NCBI GenBank assembly: GCA_023250495.1
Contig: JAHFAP010000035.1
Coordinates: 1-17,981 of the forward strand
Length of the DNA stretch: 17,981 nucleotides
DNA from: Deltaproteobacteria bacterium
GTDB lineage: Bacteria; Desulfobacterota; Binatia; UBA9968
Reading direction: 5' to 3'
Shown: positions 1-7,962 of the stretch, piece after piece
How the letters are laid out: each line of letters begins with the position of its first letter
Position numbering within the stretch: the first letter of the stretch is position 1
Made by a program: the position numbers and the translations under genes
The notes under the pieces: generated by a model
The model's input: only the letters and a program-made list of their open reading frames with translations
What the model was told of the DNA's origin: nothing
Databases searched by the model: none

Positions 1-112
1 CCTCGCGCACGTTCTTGTCCACGAATGAAACGCCTTTTTCAGAAAGAAACTCTTTCTCCCGGTGACAGGGCCCTCAACCCGGTTGCGTGAAAACCACCAC
101 TGACTTGGCCAT
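1..112 (-). CDS. Glutaredoxin-like selenoprotein, 5' part only (cut by window edge)
   Basis: Seen: ATG at 112-110 preceded by an AGGAG Shine-Dalgarno. The frame reads MAKSVVVFTQPG, then UGA (76-74), then GPCHREKEFL and onward to the edge with no other stop (37 codons). Glutaredoxins have T-x-P-x-C-x-x-C followed by a helix (xxKEFL) at this point, so the UGA sits exactly where the first active-site cysteine should be, giving U13-G-P-C16. A hairpin fits a SECIS downstream. Known: UxxC glutaredoxin-like selenoproteins exist in bacteria. Inferred role: cytosolic thiol/selenol reductase, since no signal peptide is present. The 3' part lies outside the window, so domain length cannot be judged. The alternative, a nonsense-mutated pseudogene, is less likely because the surrounding residues are intact and UGA replaces precisely the catalytic Cys. 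Confidence 0.85.
41..57 (-). promoter_or_regulatory. SECIS hairpin for glutaredoxin Sec13
   Basis: Perfect 7-bp stem (AGAAAGA / TCTTTCT) closing a GUU loop, read on the minus strand. Counting the U of UGA as 1, the loop is at 27-29. Bacterial SECIS elements lie inside the coding sequence just after the UGA, with a small apical loop roughly 16-37 nt away and a G among its first two bases; all of this is met. Structure was assigned by eye. Confidence 0.7.
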
Positions 113-147
113 TTTTTCGCTCCTTGCCGAAAGGTTGAACCGTGGCG

Positions 148-176
148 CTTATACCATCTCGCTAGCTGATTTGCAA
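148..176 (-). promoter_or_regulatory. Putative sigma70-type promoter for the glutaredoxin selenoprotein gene
   Basis: On the minus strand: TTGCAA (176-171), a 17-nt spacer, then TATAAG (153-148) with an upstream TG making an extended -10. It lies about 35 nt upstream of the start codon at 112. The match is 4/6 and 5/6 to the consensus hexamers. Beyond it, positions 177-360 hold no gene I can support. Confidence 0.45.
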
Positions 177-364
177 AACGCCTGCGGCGGATTCACTGTT
201 GGATCAGGTCGCGCGGCCTGAAGAAAGACTAGCTAGCCGAACGGCGCGAGTCAATCCCCAAAGTGGGTAGCCGCTGGCTGCCTCACGCGGGACGCCCGCG
301 CACCTATCATAACCGCCGGCCGGGGGGTATTTCGAAGGACCGATATATCCTCGCTTCACTCGGA

Positions 365-417
365 ATTGCAGATTTCAGATCTCAGATTTGCAATTTGAGA
401 TCTGCCATTTGAGATCC
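365..417. repeat. Intergenic word repeat with inverted arms
   Basis: A low-complexity tract built from variants of the word GATTTCAGATCTCAGATTTG. It contains a perfect 9-bp inverted repeat, CAGATCTCA (376-384) and TGAGATCTG (396-404), with an 11-nt spacer. It lies in the gap between the divergent glutaredoxin and M28 peptidase genes (113-545), which otherwise holds only the promoter described at 148-176. It may be a BIME-like or mobile palindromic intergenic unit. Confidence 0.5.
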
Positions 418-545
418 CCAGGGGCCTGCATCGGGCCGGAGAGATGCTCCCAGGCCGGTATGTTGGGCCTTTTTCAACGGCCTGTTTAAAAGGAGACGGC
501 GGTCTGCTAATCTCTTTGCGGAATCTCGTTCCAGCAAGAGAGCAC

Positions 546-2165
546 ATGATGGCAAACTTCCAGACGGCGCTAAAGCACAAGACTCTCCGGGCCGCTGCCG
601 CCGCAGCTGTCACGCTGTTTAGCCTTACCATCTTTTTTATCCTGTGGGGATGGACGACGGAGATTCCAACTCCGGCCCCAGCTTCCTCTACCGCCGAGGA
701 AATATCCAGCCATGTCCGCACCCTCGCTTCCGACGAGATGATGGGAAGAGGCGTCGACACTCCGGGCATCGACATGGCCAGAGACTACATCGCGCAGGAG
801 TTCAAAAAGTACGGCCTCCTTCCGGGAGGCGATCACGAGAGTTACTTGCAGCGGCTGGAGGTGGTCACCGGAGTCGAGATCAGAGAGCCGAGTGTTGCGA
901 GCCTGGGCAAGAGTTCGGCACTGGCCGTGAACGCGGACTGGACTCCACTCGGTCTGTCGGCCTCCGGGGCGGCTGAGGGAGAGTTGGTCTTCGTCGGCTA
1001 TGGGATCACGGCGAAGGACTACGGCTACGACGACTACGCCGGCGTGGACGTAAAGGGAAAGATCGTTCTGGTGCTGCGCTACGAGCCCCCGCCAAAGAAC
1101 AGCAACAGCCCATTTCGCAAGTCTCCTCAGGCGTCGCGACATGCGACTCTGCAAGCCAAGATAGCCAACGCCCATGATCACGGGGCCGCTGGAATGATCC
1201 TCGTCGATCTCAGCCTGCCGAAAGCGGGAGCCAAGGAGTTGATCTCCACCAGGCGCAGCTTGGGACGCAGGGAAGCCAACCTGATCGCGGTGCAGATCAG
1301 GCGCGAAATCGTGGAGCAGCGGCTGCAGGCCGAAGGGTTGTCGCTCAGCGAGCTAAAAAATAAAATCGACCGGGAAGAGAAGCCAAGCTCGACAGCCATT
1401 CCTGCGCTCAGCGCCGCCCTCACGGTGAAGCTGGAAAAGATAACCCGGTCTACCGACAATGTCGTCGCCGTCCTTCCCGGCTCCGATCCCCAACTGAAAC
1501 AAGAAAATATCGTCATCGGCGCCCATTACGACCATCTGGGCTTGGGCTACTTCGGCACGCCCGATTCAAGCATCGAAGGCCAGATCCACAACGGCGCGGA
1601 CGACAACGCGTCGGGCGCCGCCGTGCTGATGACTCTGGCCGCGAGACTCAGCCGGCTGCCGGACAGGCCTCCCAGGACCATCGTCTTTGTTGCTTTTACA
1701 GGGGAAGAACTGGGTCTCTTTGGCTCGAGGTATTTCGTCAACTATCCGCCGTTTCCAATTGCCTTGACGAAGGCGATGATCAACCTCGACATGGTAGGCC
1801 GCATGAAAGACAACCATGTCATCGTCGAATCCGTCGATAGCGCGAAGGAGTTCCGCGGCCTGATCAGCCGCGCCGCGCAGGGGCTGGAGGTCGAGATGAA
1901 GCCGGGAGGAGGGAGAAGCGATCACGTCTCGTTTTACAACAAAGAAATTCCCGCGCTGCACTTCTTTACCGGCTCGCATCCTGACTACCACCGGCCATCG
2001 GACGATTGGGAAAAGTTGAATATCCAGGGAATGGTTAAAGTCAGTGATATGGTTCTCTCGCTCGTAAGGGAAATCGCTGGAGCCAGGGAAGGCTTAACGT
2101 TCGCCAAGGTGCCTTCAGCCGAGACAGCTGACCCCACTCTCCCGAGTCAAACTCAACATCCCTAG
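546..2165 (+). CDS. M28-family zinc metallopeptidase with PA domain, membrane-anchored
   Basis: Probable exported aminopeptidase (peptidase family M28), 539 aa. Seen: an N-terminal hydrophobic segment (about residues 20-36) followed by a Pro/Ala/Ser linker; a protease-associated (PA) insert around residues 120-270 (VFVGYGITAKDYGYDDYAG); then the catalytic domain with H327 in AHYDHLG, bridging D352 in DDNASG, E387/E388 in TGEELG, D415 in LDMVG and H482 in DYHRPSD. These match the five zinc ligands and general base of M28 enzymes, so it should be active. Start: the open frame extends back to 444, but ATG 546 (or 549) puts the membrane segment near the N-terminus, and the upstream part is uncharacteristic sequence. 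The Shine-Dalgarno is weak in either case. It stands alone, with no operon partner. Confidence 0.88.
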   Translation: MMANFQTALKHKTLRAAAAAAVTLFSLTIFFILWGWTTEIPTPAPASSTAEEISSHVRTLASDEMMGRGVDTPGIDMARDYIAQEFKKYGLLPGGDHESYLQRLEVVTGVEIREPSVASLGKSSALAVNADWTPLGLSASGAAEGELVFVGYGITAKDYGYDDYAGVDVKGKIVLVLRYEPPPKNSNSPFRKSPQASRHATLQAKIANAHDHGAAGMILVDLSLPKAGAKELISTRRSLGRREANLIAVQIRREIVEQRLQAEGLSLSELKNKIDREEKPSSTAIPALSAALTVKLEKITRSTDNVVAVLPGSDPQLKQENIVIGAHYDHLGLGYFGTPDSSIEGQIHNGADDNASGAAVLMTLAARLSRLPDRPPRTIVFVAFTGEELGLFGSRYFVNYPPFPIALTKAMINLDMVGRMKDNHVIVESVDSAKEFRGLISRAAQGLEVEMKPGGGRSDHVSFYNKEIPALHFFTGSHPDYHRPSDDWEKLNIQGMVKVSDMVLSLVREIAGAREGLTFAKVPSAETADPTLPSQTQHP

Positions 2166-2251
2166 TGTACCGCCATTCGCGTGTGGCAGGCGAGTCGGAG
2201 CTGTGGTATGCATGGTAGGATGACTCTCTGGAACAAGGAGGCAGCAGCACT

Positions 2252-2857
2252 ATGATCAAACTCTATCACTTCCCGCTGTCGACCAACTCGCGCAAAGTAA
2301 GGATCGTCCTGATCGAGAAGGGGCTTGAGTTCGAGCGCATCAACATCGACCTCGGAAAGAAAGAGCAGAAAAATCCCGACTATCTGAAAGTCCACCCGTT
2401 TGGCCAAGTGCCGGCCCTCGATGATGAGGGCTTCGTCGTTTATGACTCGACGATCATCAACGAGTACCTCGAAGACGAGTACCCATATCCACCGCTGCTC
2501 CCGAAGGATTCCGACGGCCGGGCCAGGGCGCGGCTCATGGAGGACTTCCGCGACAACTATTTCAACCCGCCGTTCGTCGAGATCATCCACGAAGTCCGCA
2601 AGCCGGAAGAGCAGCGCGACTTGAAGCTCATCGAGCACGCCAAAGCCGAGATCACCAAGTGTTTCGACCGAATCGAAAAGGAACTGCAGGGAAAGGAATA
2701 CCTTGCGGGAAGCTTCAGCCTGGCCGATATCGCCTACATGCCCAACTTCGATCTCATAGAGCGCTTCAGCATCCCGGTAGATCCCAAGCACAAAAACATG
2801 CTGGCCTGGACGGTCCGGCTCAAAGCCAGGCCGAGTTTTGCGGCATCGGCGCAGTAA
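2252..2857 (+). CDS. Glutathione S-transferase family protein
   Basis: 201 aa, the usual GST length. The N-terminal thioredoxin-like domain (residues 1-80) opens with KLYHFPLSTNSRKVRI, where Ser10/Ser13 lie in the thiol-activating region of Ser-type GSTs. HPFGQVPALDDEG carries the cis-Pro before the G-site strand, and YDSTIINEYLEDEY gives the Ser that normally binds the gamma-glutamyl end of glutathione. The C-terminal helical domain (about 88-201) contains the conserved SLADIAYMPNF motif with its capping Asp. It would conjugate or reduce substrates with glutathione in the cytosol; the substrate is unknown. A good AAGGAGG site precedes ATG 2252. It is separated by 86 nt from the M28 gene and may be transcribed on its own. 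Confidence 0.9.
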   Translation: MIKLYHFPLSTNSRKVRIVLIEKGLEFERINIDLGKKEQKNPDYLKVHPFGQVPALDDEGFVVYDSTIINEYLEDEYPYPPLLPKDSDGRARARLMEDFRDNYFNPPFVEIIHEVRKPEEQRDLKLIEHAKAEITKCFDRIEKELQGKEYLAGSFSLADIAYMPNFDLIERFSIPVDPKHKNMLAWTVRLKARPSFAASAQ

Positions 2858-2871
2858 ACAGGAATCAGGAA

Positions 2872-2947
2872 TTGGGAATTAGGCATTGGGCATTGGGCAA
2901 CAATTGACGACTTCCCTTCTTCCTAATTCCTAATGCCTAATTCCCAA
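2872..2947. repeat. Perfect 16-bp inverted repeat in a word-repeat tract
   Basis: TTGGGAATTAGGCATT (2872-2887) is mirrored exactly by AATGCCTAATTCCCAA (2932-2947), 44 nt apart. Both arms are embedded in shuffled variants of the same word (about 2860-2962). As RNA this could form a hairpin after the GST stop, acting as terminator or processing site, and it would also include the first codons assigned to the next gene. Similar word-type tracts occur at 365-417 and 5156-5212. Confidence 0.75.
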
Positions 2948-3640
2948 CCCCCAATCCCAAATCTTATTCTCGCATGGCTGGTTCACCTCTACACCGCCTC
3001 CGGAGCGGTGCTCGCCTTCTTCTCGCTCCTCCTGATCGAACAGGCGGATTATCAGCACGCCTTCTGGCTCATGTATCTGGCCGTGGTGATCGACGCGAGC
3101 GACGGAACGCTGGCGCGCCGCGCGCGGGTCAAGGAGCTGATACCTTGGTTTGACGGCGACCGTCTGGAAGACATCATCGACTATCTGAACTATGTCCTGG
3201 TTCCTTCCCTGCTTCTCATCCGCGCCGGTCTGCTGCCGCAGAACGACGCGCTGTGGATCGCGGCCATGCCCCTGCTGGCGAGCGCCTATGGGTTTTGCCA
3301 GAAAGAGGCCAAGACCGCTGATCATTTCTTTCTCGGCTTCCCCTCTTACTGGAACATCGTCGCCTTCTATCTCTTTGTCATGCAGACGCCGCGCTGGCTC
3401 AACGCTTTTCTAATCCTTGTGTTTTCTGCCCTCGTCTTTGTCCCGATCAAGTACCTCTACCCGAGCCGAAGCCCCGTGTTTCAGGGCCTGACCGTAACCC
3501 TGGGAAGCATCTGGGGAGCTATGGTCCTGGCGATCATCTACCAGCTGCCGCAGCCCAATGCCCTTCTGGTGTACAGCTCGCTGATCTTCCCCGCCTATTA
3601 TCTGATGACCTCTTTTTGGCTTGCGGCACGGAGAACATAG
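2933..3640 (+). CDS. pcs: Phosphatidylcholine synthase (CDP-alcohol phosphatidyltransferase)
   Basis: Integral membrane enzyme, 235 aa, condensing CDP-diacylglycerol with choline to give phosphatidylcholine. Seen: N-terminal VHLYTASGA, which resembles the first helix of bacterial Pcs; the CDP-alcohol motif as DGTLARRARVKEL, then FDGDRLEDIIDY. The long spacing between AR and GD and the trailing IIDY are characteristic of Pcs rather than of PgsA or PssA. About seven to eight hydrophobic segments follow. Start: ATG 2933 is the only in-frame ATG before the first helix, but it lies inside the inverted repeat, has no Shine-Dalgarno, and encodes an uninformative MPNSQPPIPN. The true start may be a non-ATG codon near 2960. 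The gene implies choline uptake and a phosphatidylcholine-containing membrane. Confidence 0.85.
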   Translation: MPNSQPPIPNLILAWLVHLYTASGAVLAFFSLLLIEQADYQHAFWLMYLAVVIDASDGTLARRARVKELIPWFDGDRLEDIIDYLNYVLVPSLLLIRAGLLPQNDALWIAAMPLLASAYGFCQKEAKTADHFFLGFPSYWNIVAFYLFVMQTPRWLNAFLILVFSALVFVPIKYLYPSRSPVFQGLTVTLGSIWGAMVLAIIYQLPQPNALLVYSSLIFPAYYLMTSFWLAARRT

Positions 3641-3664
3641 ACGCCGGTCTTTCTTCTTGTCCCT

Positions 3665-3693
3665 TTGCCATTTGTGAGAACTTTCGCTAGTAT
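3665..3693 (+). promoter_or_regulatory. Putative sigma70-type promoter for alkaline phosphatase
   Basis: TTGCCA (3665-3670), 17-nt spacer, TAGTAT (3688-3693), followed after 17 nt by the GGGAGG ribosome site of the alkaline phosphatase gene. The match to consensus is 5/6 and 4/6. No Pho box could be recognised by eye. Confidence 0.45.
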
Positions 3694-3722
3694 GTTTAGA
3701 ATTACCCTCCGGGAGGCAATTG

Positions 3723-5153
3723 ATGAGCCGTATGACCAAGACCAGGGCGCTGATGCTCATGCTCGCGATGATCGTCGCTCTGGGATCCTATCTCTTCGTC
3801 CGATCGCCGTGGTTAGGCCTGGGTGACGCAGCTCAATCGCAGACCCCAAAATATATCTTTATCTTTCTGGCCGACGGCGCGGGCATCACACATATGGAAA
3901 TGGCCCGCATGTACAGCCGCGTCGTCCACAACGAGGGGCTGAATATACCCGACAAGATCATGAAGCAGGGATCGATCGGTCTCATCACAACCCATGCGGC
4001 GGATTCTCTCACCACCGACTCTGCGGCGGCTGCCACAGCGATGGCCAGTGGCTGCAAAGCCAAAATCGGCGCGCTCGGCATCTGTGATGACGGCACCATT
4101 CCCAAGACGGTCATGGAGATCGCCAAAGAAAAGGGCATGCGCATAGGACTGGTCACGAACTCGACCATCTACGACGCCAGCCCGGCGGCCTTTGCCGGCC
4201 ACGTATCCAATCGGAAGTATTACAGCCTGATCTGTGACGGCTACCTGCGCCTGGGCGTGGACCTCCTGCTAGGCGGCGGAAGGAACGAGTTTCTTCCGCA
4301 GGGCCAGCCTGGGAGCAGCAGGAAGGACGACAACGACCTGATCGCCGCTTTTGTCAGGCAAGGCTACACCTACATCTCGGATAAAACCGAACTCTTCAAA
4401 GCCAAGGGGAGCAAGCTGCTGGGGCTTTTTAGTGTTCAGGAGATGAGTTTCGAACTCGACCGCGACAAGGATAAAGAGCCCTCTGTGGCGGACATGACCC
4501 AAGCCGCCATCCGCTTTCTCGAAGAAGGCAACCGGCGGGGCTTCATGGTCTTCATAGAAAATGAGAATCCTGACAGCGCCGGACATTTGACGGACGTCGC
4601 CTCAGTGATCCACGCTTACCGGGAATTCGACCGCGCGGTCGGCTTGGCTTACGAGTTTTACCGCAGGCATCCCCGCGAAACACTCATTTTAGCAACCTCC
4701 GATCACGAAACAGGCGGCCTTGGCTTTACCCTGGCCTTGGAGGAGCCTTCCGGCCGGGATGCGAAACGACTTGCAGCCACCGAGCGGGACTTTAAAAAAA
4801 TCGCTTCGATTCCGATCTCACTAAAAAAGGCGGGCGAGATTCTGGGGTCGAACCCGACTTCGGATTCGGTGGATCGGCTGATGAGAGATTATTTCAAAGG
4901 ATTTATCCTGGCCCCGGACCTCAAGGAAATGCTGCTCAGCAAACGGACACCGGCGCGAAACCTATACACCGACCCGATCGCCAACACTCTCGGCCTGATG
5001 GTCGCGAACAACACCCAGGCCTACTGGGGCACCGCAGGGCACACGAGCCAGCCGGTATTTGTCGCGGCGCTGGGAGTGGGATCAGAGAAGTTCCGCGGCT
5101 ACCAGGACAATACCGACTTCGCCAAGCACCTCTTTTCCCTGCTGCGGCAATGA
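3723..5153 (+). CDS. Alkaline phosphatase (PhoA superfamily), exported
   Basis: 476 aa periplasmic or membrane-anchored phosphomonoesterase. Residues 8-27 form a signal or anchor helix. Active-site residues line up with E. coli PhoA: D51 (LADGAG) for metal, nucleophile S100 in TDSAAAATA, the STIYDASPAAFAGH region, E279-x4-D284-x3-H288 (same spacing as E322/D327/H331), D327-H328 in SDHETGG, and H440 in AGHTSQPV. All metal ligands are therefore present. Start: ATG 3723 has GGGAGG six nt upstream; the in-frame TTG at 3720 is less likely. An insertion around residues 335-400, between the SDHETGG motif and the last His, distinguishes it from E. coli PhoA. Monocistronic, with a promoter-like sequence upstream and a hairpin after the stop. 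Confidence 0.9.
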   Translation: MSRMTKTRALMLMLAMIVALGSYLFVRSPWLGLGDAAQSQTPKYIFIFLADGAGITHMEMARMYSRVVHNEGLNIPDKIMKQGSIGLITTHAADSLTTDSAAAATAMASGCKAKIGALGICDDGTIPKTVMEIAKEKGMRIGLVTNSTIYDASPAAFAGHVSNRKYYSLICDGYLRLGVDLLLGGGRNEFLPQGQPGSSRKDDNDLIAAFVRQGYTYISDKTELFKAKGSKLLGLFSVQEMSFELDRDKDKEPSVADMTQAAIRFLEEGNRRGFMVFIENENPDSAGHLTDVASVIHAYREFDRAVGLAYEFYRRHPRETLILATSDHETGGLGFTLALEEPSGRDAKRLAATERDFKKIASIPISLKKAGEILGSNPTSDSVDRLMRDYFKGFILAPDLKEMLLSKRTPARNLYTDPIANTLGLMVANNTQAYWGTAGHTSQPVFVAALGVGSEKFRGYQDNTDFAKHLFSLLRQ

Positions 5154-5155
5154 TC

Positions 5156-5212
5156 GGCGAGGATCGAGGATTGAAGATAGAAGGTAGCGATCCTCCATCC
5201 TCAATTCTCGCC
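5156..5212. repeat. Imperfect inverted repeat after alkaline phosphatase, possible terminator
   Basis: GGCGAGGATCGAGGA (5156-5170) pairs with TCCTCAATTCTCGCC (5198-5212) at 13 of 15 positions. It starts three bases after the phosphatase stop codon. There is no T-run, so factor-independent termination is uncertain. The remaining gap (5213-5403) before the phosphofructokinase start shows no gene or clear promoter. Confidence 0.45.
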
Positions 5213-5403
5213 TAAAGCGAAACGATCCCAGTCTCAGCGATCTCGCGGTCTTCCTCGCTTTTCGCGGCGCAACGGCTTGATGAGGCCGGGTGGAGCGATT
5301 TACGTTCCTGAACTCCGCGGCATCACATCGCAGGATCGCCCCATACCTTGCGGAGTGGAGGAGATCGGAATAAAGAATCAGAGGGCGGAGTGGGCGAACG
5401 AAA

Positions 5404-6483
5404 ATGGCGGCTTCTATAAAACGCATCGGCATCCTTACGGGCGGAGGCGATTGTCCCGGACTCAATGCCGCGATTCGCGCGGTCGTTAAGGCCGGGATTG
5501 GGATCCACCGCCTGGAGATTTATGGGATAGAGACCGGCTTCGAAGGGCTGATCAAGAAGCAGGCGCGGCCTCTAACGCTGGAAGATGTGCGCGGCATTGT
5601 CAACAAAGGCGGGACCATTCTTGGCGCCACCCGCCACCACAATCCCTTCCAATATCAGGAAAAAATCGGGGAAGAAACAAGAACGGCGGACCGCTCACGG
5701 ACGGTCCTGCAGCACGCCTCCGAGCTGGGCCTGGACGCGCTGGTTGTCTTGGGCGGCGACGGGACACTCACCATCGCCGAGCGCCTGTGGCAAATGGGCC
5801 TCCCGCTCGTCGCGATTCCTAAGACCATCGACAATGATCTGCCCGGAACCGACGTTTCTATCGGCTTCAACACGGCGGTGATCACTGCGATGGAGGCACT
5901 GGACAAACTCCACACTACGGCCGAGAGCCATCACCGCGTCATGATCGTCGAGCTGATGGGGAACAAGGCCGGTTGGATCGGGCTGGAATCGGGGATTGCG
6001 GGCGGGGCTGACGTCATTTTGATTCCCGAAGTTCCCTTCAACATAGAGAAGGCCTGCGAAAAAATCATCGAGCGTAAACAACGGGGGCAACCGTTTTCAA
6101 TGGTTGTCGTCTCCGAGGGGGCCAGGGCCATCGGGCATGAGGAGGTGTATGTCGATCCCCGAAGCCGGAGGCTCGGAGGCATCAGCCATAATGTCGCCGA
6201 GGAAATCGAACGGCGCACCGGGCTTGAGAGTAGAGTTTTGGTGCTTGGCCATCTGCAGCGGGGCGGAAGCCCGATCTCGTTTGATCGCGTGCTCGCCTCG
6301 CGCTTCGGCGTGCATGCGCTTGGGCTGATCCTTCAGCGCGACTTCGGAAAAATGGTGGCCTTCCGCAAGGCCGAGGTCATTTCCATACCGATTCGGGAGG
6401 CCACGGCCGGTCTCAATCTCGTCGATCCAAACGGCGACCTGGCCCTTACTGCCGAAGCGCTAGGGATCAGTCTCGGAAGATAA
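5404..6483 (+). CDS. pfkA: 6-phosphofructokinase (ATP- or PPi-dependent, mixed signature)
   Basis: 359 aa, full-length PFK converting fructose 6-phosphate to fructose 1,6-bisphosphate. Seen: the N-terminal phosphate loop GGGDCPGLN (13-21), GGDGT (117-121), PKTIDND (139-145), MELMGNKAGWIG-type substrate loop (here VELMGNKAGWIG), and LGHLQRGGSP. Known: Gly in GGDGT favours ATP, whereas Lys in PKTIDND is usual for PPi-dependent and 'group III' enzymes; ATP-dependent PFKs of the E. coli type have PGTIDND. The donor is therefore uncertain, with ATP somewhat favoured. It is followed 17 nt later by gap, so the two glycolytic genes are probably cotranscribed. The ribosome site is weak. Confidence 0.92.
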   Translation: MAASIKRIGILTGGGDCPGLNAAIRAVVKAGIGIHRLEIYGIETGFEGLIKKQARPLTLEDVRGIVNKGGTILGATRHHNPFQYQEKIGEETRTADRSRTVLQHASELGLDALVVLGGDGTLTIAERLWQMGLPLVAIPKTIDNDLPGTDVSIGFNTAVITAMEALDKLHTTAESHHRVMIVELMGNKAGWIGLESGIAGGADVILIPEVPFNIEKACEKIIERKQRGQPFSMVVVSEGARAIGHEEVYVDPRSRRLGGISHNVAEEIERRTGLESRVLVLGHLQRGGSPISFDRVLASRFGVHALGLILQRDFGKMVAFRKAEVISIPIREATAGLNLVDPNGDLALTAEALGISLGR

Positions 6484-6500
6484 GACAAGGAGAAGAATTG

Positions 6501-7511
6501 ATGACCACTCGCGTTGCCATTAACGGCTTTGGCCGGATTGGACGGTTGTGCCTCCGGGCGATGCTCCAGCGCTGTAAAGACTCCTTGTCCGTCGTGGCGA
6601 TCAACGACATGGCCGATCTCCAAACCAACGCCCATCTCTTCCAGTATGATTCTACTTACGGCGCTTTCGCCGGAACAGTGGAGATCGGGGAAGGGACGAT
6701 TAGGATTGACGGGCAAGAGATCCGCGTCCTAAACCAGAAGGACCCATCGAGACTCCCCTGGAAAAACCTGGGCGTGGATATTGTCATAGAGTCAACCGGA
6801 GTCTTCACCGATGGCACACAGGTCCGCTCCCACCTCGAGGCCGGAGCGAAAAAAGCCATCATCACCGCGCCCGCGAAGAATGAAGATATCACCGTGGTCC
6901 TGGGAGTGAACGAGTCGAGCTACGAGCCGAAAAAACATCATATTGTCTCCAACGCCTCCTGCACCACCAATTGCCTCGCTCCTGTAGCAAAAACCCTACA
7001 CGACAACTTCGGCATCGAAAGAGGTCTCATGACTACGACTCATGCATACACGAACGATCAGCGCATCCTCGATCTGATGCACAAAGACCTGCGCCGCGCC
7101 CGCGCCGCGGCCATGAACATCGTCCCCACCACGACCGGCGCCGCCCAGGCCATCGGCCTGGTCATCCCGGATCTCAAGGGAAAGCTCCACGGGATTTCTC
7201 TCAGGGTGCCGACGGCGACCGTGTCGGTCGTCGACTTGGTCGCCGACCTCAGAAAGTCTACGTCGGTAGTCGAGATCAACGCGGCGCTCAAGGACGCCGC
7301 GGAGAAACACCTCAAAGGCATTCTCGCTTACTGCGACAAGCCCCTGGTCTCCAGCGATTTCCGCGGCCACCCGGCCTCGGCGATCGTTGATGCCCTGTCC
7401 ACCGTCGTGTTAGAGGGGAAAATGGCAAAGGTCCTGGCCTGGTACGACAACGAATGGGGCTATAGTTGTAGAGTGGCTGATCTCGCAGCCTTCATGGCAA
7501 AAGCAGGGTGA
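6501..7511 (+). CDS. gap: Glyceraldehyde-3-phosphate dehydrogenase, type I
   Basis: 336 aa, normal length. Rossmann motif NGFGRIGR (8-15); N35-D36 after the second strand, where the Asp favours NAD+ over NADP+; the catalytic Cys154 in SNASCTTNCLAP; C-terminal WYDNEWGYS. It oxidises glyceraldehyde 3-phosphate to 1,3-bisphosphoglycerate in the cytosol. Start: ATG 6501 with AAGGAG nine nt upstream; the in-frame TTG at 6498 is a poorer choice. It lies between pfkA (17 nt away) and the CBS gene (15 nt away) in what is likely a three-gene operon. Confidence 0.97.
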   Translation: MTTRVAINGFGRIGRLCLRAMLQRCKDSLSVVAINDMADLQTNAHLFQYDSTYGAFAGTVEIGEGTIRIDGQEIRVLNQKDPSRLPWKNLGVDIVIESTGVFTDGTQVRSHLEAGAKKAIITAPAKNEDITVVLGVNESSYEPKKHHIVSNASCTTNCLAPVAKTLHDNFGIERGLMTTTHAYTNDQRILDLMHKDLRRARAAAMNIVPTTTGAAQAIGLVIPDLKGKLHGISLRVPTATVSVVDLVADLRKSTSVVEINAALKDAAEKHLKGILAYCDKPLVSSDFRGHPASAIVDALSTVVLEGKMAKVLAWYDNEWGYSCRVADLAAFMAKAG

Positions 7512-7526
7512 GCGGGAGGAGCAACG

Positions 7527-7916
7527 ATGGTAGCTAGAGATATCATGACTCAGAATATCATCACCGTCAGCGCTACGACGCCGGTAAAAAACCTGGCGAA
7601 GATCCTTCTGCAGAACCGCATCAGCGGCGCGCCCGTCGTAGACAAAAAAGGCAAGATCCTGGGCGTCATTTCAGAAGCCGACATCGTCGCCAAAAAAGGA
7701 AAACAAGTGAAGTCCATCATGAGCCCAAAGGTTTTTACGGTAGACGAGGAGACGCCGGTCGAGGAGATCGCCTCGCTGATGACCCATCACAACATCAAAC
7801 GAGTGCCGGTGATGCGCGCGGGAAAACTGGTCGGCATCGTGAGCCGGGCGGATATCGTCCGCGCCGTCGCCATGGGCAAGCACATCGCTCTTCACACCCC
7901 GGTTTACGATTTGTGA
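7527..7916 (+). CDS. Tandem CBS-domain protein
   Basis: 129 aa consisting of only two CBS motifs (about 1-60 and 64-125): VARDIMTQNIITVSATTPV, then GAPVVDKKGKILGVISEADI, then VKSIMSPKVFTVDEETPV, then RVPVMRAGKLVGIVSRADI. Known: paired CBS motifs form a Bateman module binding adenine nucleotides such as AMP, ATP or SAM and usually act as energy sensors. Placement after pfkA and gap suggests, but does not show, a role in sensing adenylate in relation to glycolysis. Strong GGAGGAG ribosome site before ATG 7527. Last gene of the plus-strand block; the next gene converges on it. Confidence 0.93.
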   Translation: MVARDIMTQNIITVSATTPVKNLAKILLQNRISGAPVVDKKGKILGVISEADIVAKKGKQVKSIMSPKVFTVDEETPVEEIASLMTHHNIKRVPVMRAGKLVGIVSRADIVRAVAMGKHIALHTPVYDL

Positions 7917-7962
7917 ATGTTCCTTCCCTTATCGGTTTTATCGGTGTCTTCAGGATCGCTGC

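Noticed and set aside
570..1991. Long minus-strand frames opposite the M28 peptidase
   Set aside because: No family features; the plus-strand frame carries all five M28 metal ligands.
7509..7535. The gap UGA stop lies in frame with the CBS gene five codons later, suggesting a fusion by readthrough
   Set aside because: The linker is just the CBS ribosome site (GGAGGAG), GAPDH has its normal length, and no Cys or family motif is involved.
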